From: DATKMK01 sp035541895
GTDB taxonomy: Bacteria; Desulfobacterota; Binatia; HRBIN30; JACQVA1
Direction of reading: 5' to 3'
DNA: 64,000 nucleotides
Assembly: GCA_035541895.1 (NCBI GenBank)
Contig: DATKMK010000043.1
Location: 1 to 64,000, forward strand
The position numbers and the translations under genes are program-made. Under the pieces are notes generated by a model. That model was given only the letters and a program-made list of their open reading frames with translations, made no database searches and was not told the DNA's origin. Of this stretch, positions 61,498-64,000 are shown in pieces (positions within the stretch are counted from its first letter, which is position 1; each line of letters starts with the position of its first letter).

Positions 61498-62382
61498 ATG
61501 ATGAACATCGGCCGTGTCGGCATCTGGACCTTTGCTCTCGATCTCCAACCGGCTGCGAAGGCGCAGGAAGCGGCCGCCGAAGTCGAGGCGCTCGGCTACG
61601 GGGCGCTGTGGATTCCCGAGGCGATGGGGCGTGAAGCCTTCACCAACTCGGCGCTCCTGCTCGCCGGAACCCGACGCATCGTGATCGCCACCGGCATCGC
61701 CAACATGTGGGCACGCGACGCGATGGCGATGGCGGGCGCGCAGAAGACACTGACGGAGGCCTATCCCGATCGGTTTCTGCTCGGGATCGGGGTCAGCCAT
61801 GCACCGATGGTCGGCATGCGCGGGCACACGTACGACAAGCCGCTGAGCGCGATGCGCGCCTATCTCGACGCGATGGACAGTGCGCCGTTCATGGCCGCGC
61901 CGCCGAGCCAGCCGCCGGTGCGAATCGTGGCCGCACTCGCGCCCAAGATGCTCAAACTGGCGGCCGAGCGCTCCGCCGGTTCGCATCCCTACTTCGTGCC
62001 GCCTGAGCACACAGCATATGCACGCAAGATCCTCGGCCCGCAGCCGTGGCTCGCGCCCGAACAGGCGGCCGTACTCGAAACCAATCCCGAAACCGCGCGC
62101 ACGATCGCGCGCGCGCATATGTCGATTTATCTCGGACTTCCCAACTACACGAACAACTTGAAGCGGCTCGGCTTTACCGACGCCGACATCGCCGACGGCG
62201 GCAGCGACCGCCTCGTCGATGCGATCGTGGCGTGGGGAACGGTCGACACCATCGCAAAACGCGTGAAGGCGCACCATGATGCCGGTGCCAATCACGTGTG
62301 CGTCCAGGTCCTCGATGCCGATCCGCGTGCCCTGCCGCTCCGCCAATGGCGCGAACTCGCGCCGGCGCTGCGAACGCTGTAG
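61498..62382 (+). CDS. F420-dependent LLM class oxidoreductase (TIGR03620-like)
   Basis: This 294-residue luciferase-like protein has G-R-V-G-I-W-T-F, A-L-W-I-P-E-A-M-G-R-E, I-V-I-A-T-G-I-A-N-M-W-A-R-D and F-L-L-G-I-G-V-S-H-A-P. These fit the TIGR03620 subgroup predicted to use F420. GGAG at 61487-61490 is seven bases before ATG 61498; ATGs at 61492 (ATGA overlap with yjbQ) and 61501 are alternatives. Co-expression with yjbQ is likely. Confidence 0.87.
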   Translation: MMNIGRVGIWTFALDLQPAAKAQEAAAEVEALGYGALWIPEAMGREAFTNSALLLAGTRRIVIATGIANMWARDAMAMAGAQKTLTEAYPDRFLLGIGVSHAPMVGMRGHTYDKPLSAMRAYLDAMDSAPFMAAPPSQPPVRIVAALAPKMLKLAAERSAGSHPYFVPPEHTAYARKILGPQPWLAPEQAAVLETNPETARTIARAHMSIYLGLPNYTNNLKRLGFTDADIADGGSDRLVDAIVAWGTVDTIAKRVKAHHDAGANHVCVQVLDADPRALPLRQWRELAPALRTL

Positions 62383-62473
62383 CCGACAGCATATCGAAAT
62401 CACCTTCGTGTAAGTCTGCTGGTCATTGTTCTCCGGCTGTGTTCATGTAGTCCGCGCACAGAGGAGGCGCTCG

Positions 62474-63436
62474 GTGGACGAGTCGAGTTGGCGGGCGACG
62501 CTGGCGCAGGCGCTGGCGGCGCGCGATCTCGCGACGGTGCGGCGGATACCGAAGGCCGATCTGCACTGCCACGGCTTGCTGTCGGCACCGATCGAGACCT
62601 ACGAACAGCTCGCGGGTCAGGCATTGCCGCCGGTGCCGAAGGCATTCGGCGGATTCGAGCCGTTCGGCGATTACATTGCCACCAACCTGCTGCCGATCCT
62701 GGCGCGCGGCCGCTCCGTGGTCGCGGCGGTCATTCGCGCGGCGTTCGAACGCTTCGTCGCCGACGGGGTGACCTACGCGGAGCCGAGCTTCGATCTGCTG
62801 CTGCCGGGCTTCATTGAGATGTCGGTTGGAGAGTTTGCGGCGCTGCTGGTGGCGGAGGCCGCGCGGCTCGCCGATCGAATCATCATCGCCCCCGAGATCG
62901 GCATCGATCGATCGCTGCCGCCGGAAGCCATTCGACCGCTCCTGCGTGAGTGGCTCGACACCGGCGTGTTTCGCAGTCTCGATCTCTATGCCAACGAGAA
63001 CGACGGCGTCATCGATGAGTTCGTGCCGCTGTATCGTTTGGCCGCCGACTACGGATTGAAGTTGAAAGCACACGCCGGCGAGCTGTGCGGACCCGACCGC
63101 GTGCGCGAGAGCGTGCAGAAGCTCGATCTGCACGCCGTCCAGCATGGTGTGCGTGCGGTCGAGAGCGCCGACTTGGTCGCGCACCTGGCGCAACGCGGCA
63201 CGCTGTTGCATCTCTGTCCAACCAGCAATTGCTCGCTCGGGGTGTGCGCGACGTACGCCACGCATCCCGCGCGCGATTTGTTCGATGGCGGTGTGCGGCT
63301 GACGGTCAACAGCGACGACTACACTCTCTTCGGTGTCGGCGTGTCCGAGGAACTGCTGAATCTCACTCGAATGGGATTCACCCCTGATGACATCGTGAAG
63401 ATCGTCGACATCGGCTTGGCGGAACGACCAACCTAA
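62474..63436 (+). CDS. Adenosine deaminase family amidohydrolase
   Basis: This 320-residue TIM-barrel hydrolase has K-A-D-L-H-C-H-G (zinc His31, His33), K-A-H-A-G-E (zinc His and catalytic Glu), V-Q-H-G-V and N-S-D-D (catalytic and zinc Asp). It probably deaminates adenosine or a related purine; the first motif has Asp where adenosine deaminases have Glu (K-A-E-L-H). It starts with GTG after GAGGAGG. Alternative substrates such as adenine or modified nucleosides cannot be excluded. Confidence 0.87.
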   Translation: MDESSWRATLAQALAARDLATVRRIPKADLHCHGLLSAPIETYEQLAGQALPPVPKAFGGFEPFGDYIATNLLPILARGRSVVAAVIRAAFERFVADGVTYAEPSFDLLLPGFIEMSVGEFAALLVAEAARLADRIIIAPEIGIDRSLPPEAIRPLLREWLDTGVFRSLDLYANENDGVIDEFVPLYRLAADYGLKLKAHAGELCGPDRVRESVQKLDLHAVQHGVRAVESADLVAHLAQRGTLLHLCPTSNCSLGVCATYATHPARDLFDGGVRLTVNSDDYTLFGVGVSEELLNLTRMGFTPDDIVKIVDIGLAERPT

Positions 63437-63552
63437 GGCAGGCATCGGACAAAATTCGCGGCGTGCAAAACAACACTCGCGAAGGCATTCTCGGCATGCT
63501 TTCATGCTCCACGAATGCGGTGGTGCCGCGACACCTCGTGGGAGAAGCCCCT

Positions 63553-64000
63553 ATGTCGATTAGACGCGCACTGGTTGTAGACGATTCCAAGGCCGCAGGA
63601 CTCGCCCTGCGCCGCATGCTGGAGCAGCACAGCGTGGCGGTGGATTTGGCGGATTCCGGCGAATCGGCCCTGAGCTATCTCGAGTCGCAGATGCCCGACG
63701 TGATTTTCATGGACCACATCATGCCCGGCATGAACGGACTCGAAACCGCGAAGGTCATCACCGCGGACCCCAAAACCGCGGCGGTTCCGATCGTGATGTA
63801 CACGTCGACTGAAGGCGACTCCTATCTCGATAAGGCCAAGGCACACGGCGCGATCGGCATTCTGCCGAAGCCCCCGAAGCCCGCCGCACTGGCGCAATGG
63901 ATCCGCACTCTCGGGGGCGCCCCGGCGAAGAGCGGGCCGGCGCCCGCCACCGTGGCCCCGCCGGCGATGCCGGCCTCGCTGAGCACCCCGATCGCGCTCT
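63553..64000 (+). CDS. Response regulator receiver protein, truncated by the window end
   Basis: The first ~149 residues are visible. The receiver domain has V-V-D-D-S at residue 8, the phospho-acceptor in I-F-M-D-H-I-M-P-G-M-N-G, the Thr/Ser switch in V-M-Y-T-S-T and the Lys in L-P-K-P. Most receivers have M-D-I/L-M-P; H-I-M-P here is a small variation. An Ala/Pro-rich linker follows, then the sequence stops at 64000, so the output domain is unknown. GGAGAAG precedes the ATG. Confidence 0.9.
   Translation, partial: MSIRRALVVDDSKAAGLALRRMLEQHSVAVDLADSGESALSYLESQMPDVIFMDHIMPGMNGLETAKVITADPKTAAVPIVMYTSTEGDSYLDKAKAHGAIGILPKPPKPAALAQWIRTLGGAPAKSGPAPATVAPPAMPASLSTPIAL

Overview
This 64 kb window is GC-rich, densely coded bacterial chromosome with short intergenic gaps and many 1-4 base start/stop overlaps. 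I see no tRNA, rRNA, CRISPR array, prophage or transposase. The gene set includes two F420-type LLM oxidoreductases, myo-inositol-phosphate synthase, several acyl-CoA dehydrogenases, a thiolase/DUF35 pair, a Tat-exported molybdopterin oxidoreductase, and secreted LamG proteins with Thr/Pro-rich linkers. This fits an uncultured, probably soil or groundwater, aerobic lipid- or steroid-degrading bacterium of the Binatota/deltaproteobacterial-grade groups. The taxonomic call is an inference; no marker gene for classification is present.

Layout. 0-3 kb: family B DNA polymerase and a YajD-like HNH protein, both with -10 boxes almost touching the start codon (candidate leaderless mRNAs). 3.3-10.4 kb: two large secreted proteins sharing six closely related LamG modules, one built on an ADAM-like (M12B) protease and the other on a glucose/sorbosone-dehydrogenase-like propeller. 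10.5-14.4 kb (minus): two lipoproteins, an arylsulfatase and an epoxide-hydrolase-like enzyme. 14.9-18.4 kb: Gfo/Idh oxidoreductase, HTTM membrane protein and family 2 glycosyltransferase. 18.5-30 kb: AlkZ-related protein, citrate synthase, serine acetyltransferase, ClpP, inositol-phosphate synthase, YSC84 protein, nucleotidyltransferase, acyl-CoA dehydrogenase, NadA with an adjacent NrtR-type regulator, and a MATE exporter.

30-35.5 kb (minus): a translationally coupled DUF3604 / PpiC-type isomerase / HupE-UreJ operon, then an S1/P1 nuclease. 35.6-40 kb: LLM oxidoreductase, N-carbamoylputrescine amidase, aldehyde dehydrogenase and alpha/beta hydrolase. 40-44.2 kb: an orphan type II DMSO-reductase-family catalytic subunit, followed by a small accessory patch (Phd/PIN toxin-antitoxin, a second copy of the oxidoreductase's 3' tail, and an Uma2 remnant). 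44.2-48.3 kb: GH1 glycosidase and an acyl-CoA dehydrogenase/kinase pair resembling a split ACAD10/11. 48.5-53.7 kb (minus): a five-gene YbhGFSR-like exporter. 53.9-57.6 kb: DUF35, Cys-less thiolase, truncated adenylate-forming protein and acyl-CoA dehydrogenase, resembling steroid side-chain retro-aldolase loci. 57.6-60.2 kb (minus): ATP-grasp enzyme coupled to a diaminopimelate-decarboxylase-like protein lacking the usual catalytic Cys. 60.3-64 kb: a broken histidine kinase, YjbQ, a second LLM oxidoreductase, adenosine deaminase and the start of a response regulator.

The most promising under-described units are the DUF3604-PpiC-HupE operon, the Cys-less PLP enzyme/ATP-grasp pair, the ACAD/kinase pair, the DUF35-thiolase operon, and the ADAM-like protease with its LamG partner. 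The best-supported regulatory proposal is NrtR acting on an inverted repeat that overlaps the nadA -10 box.
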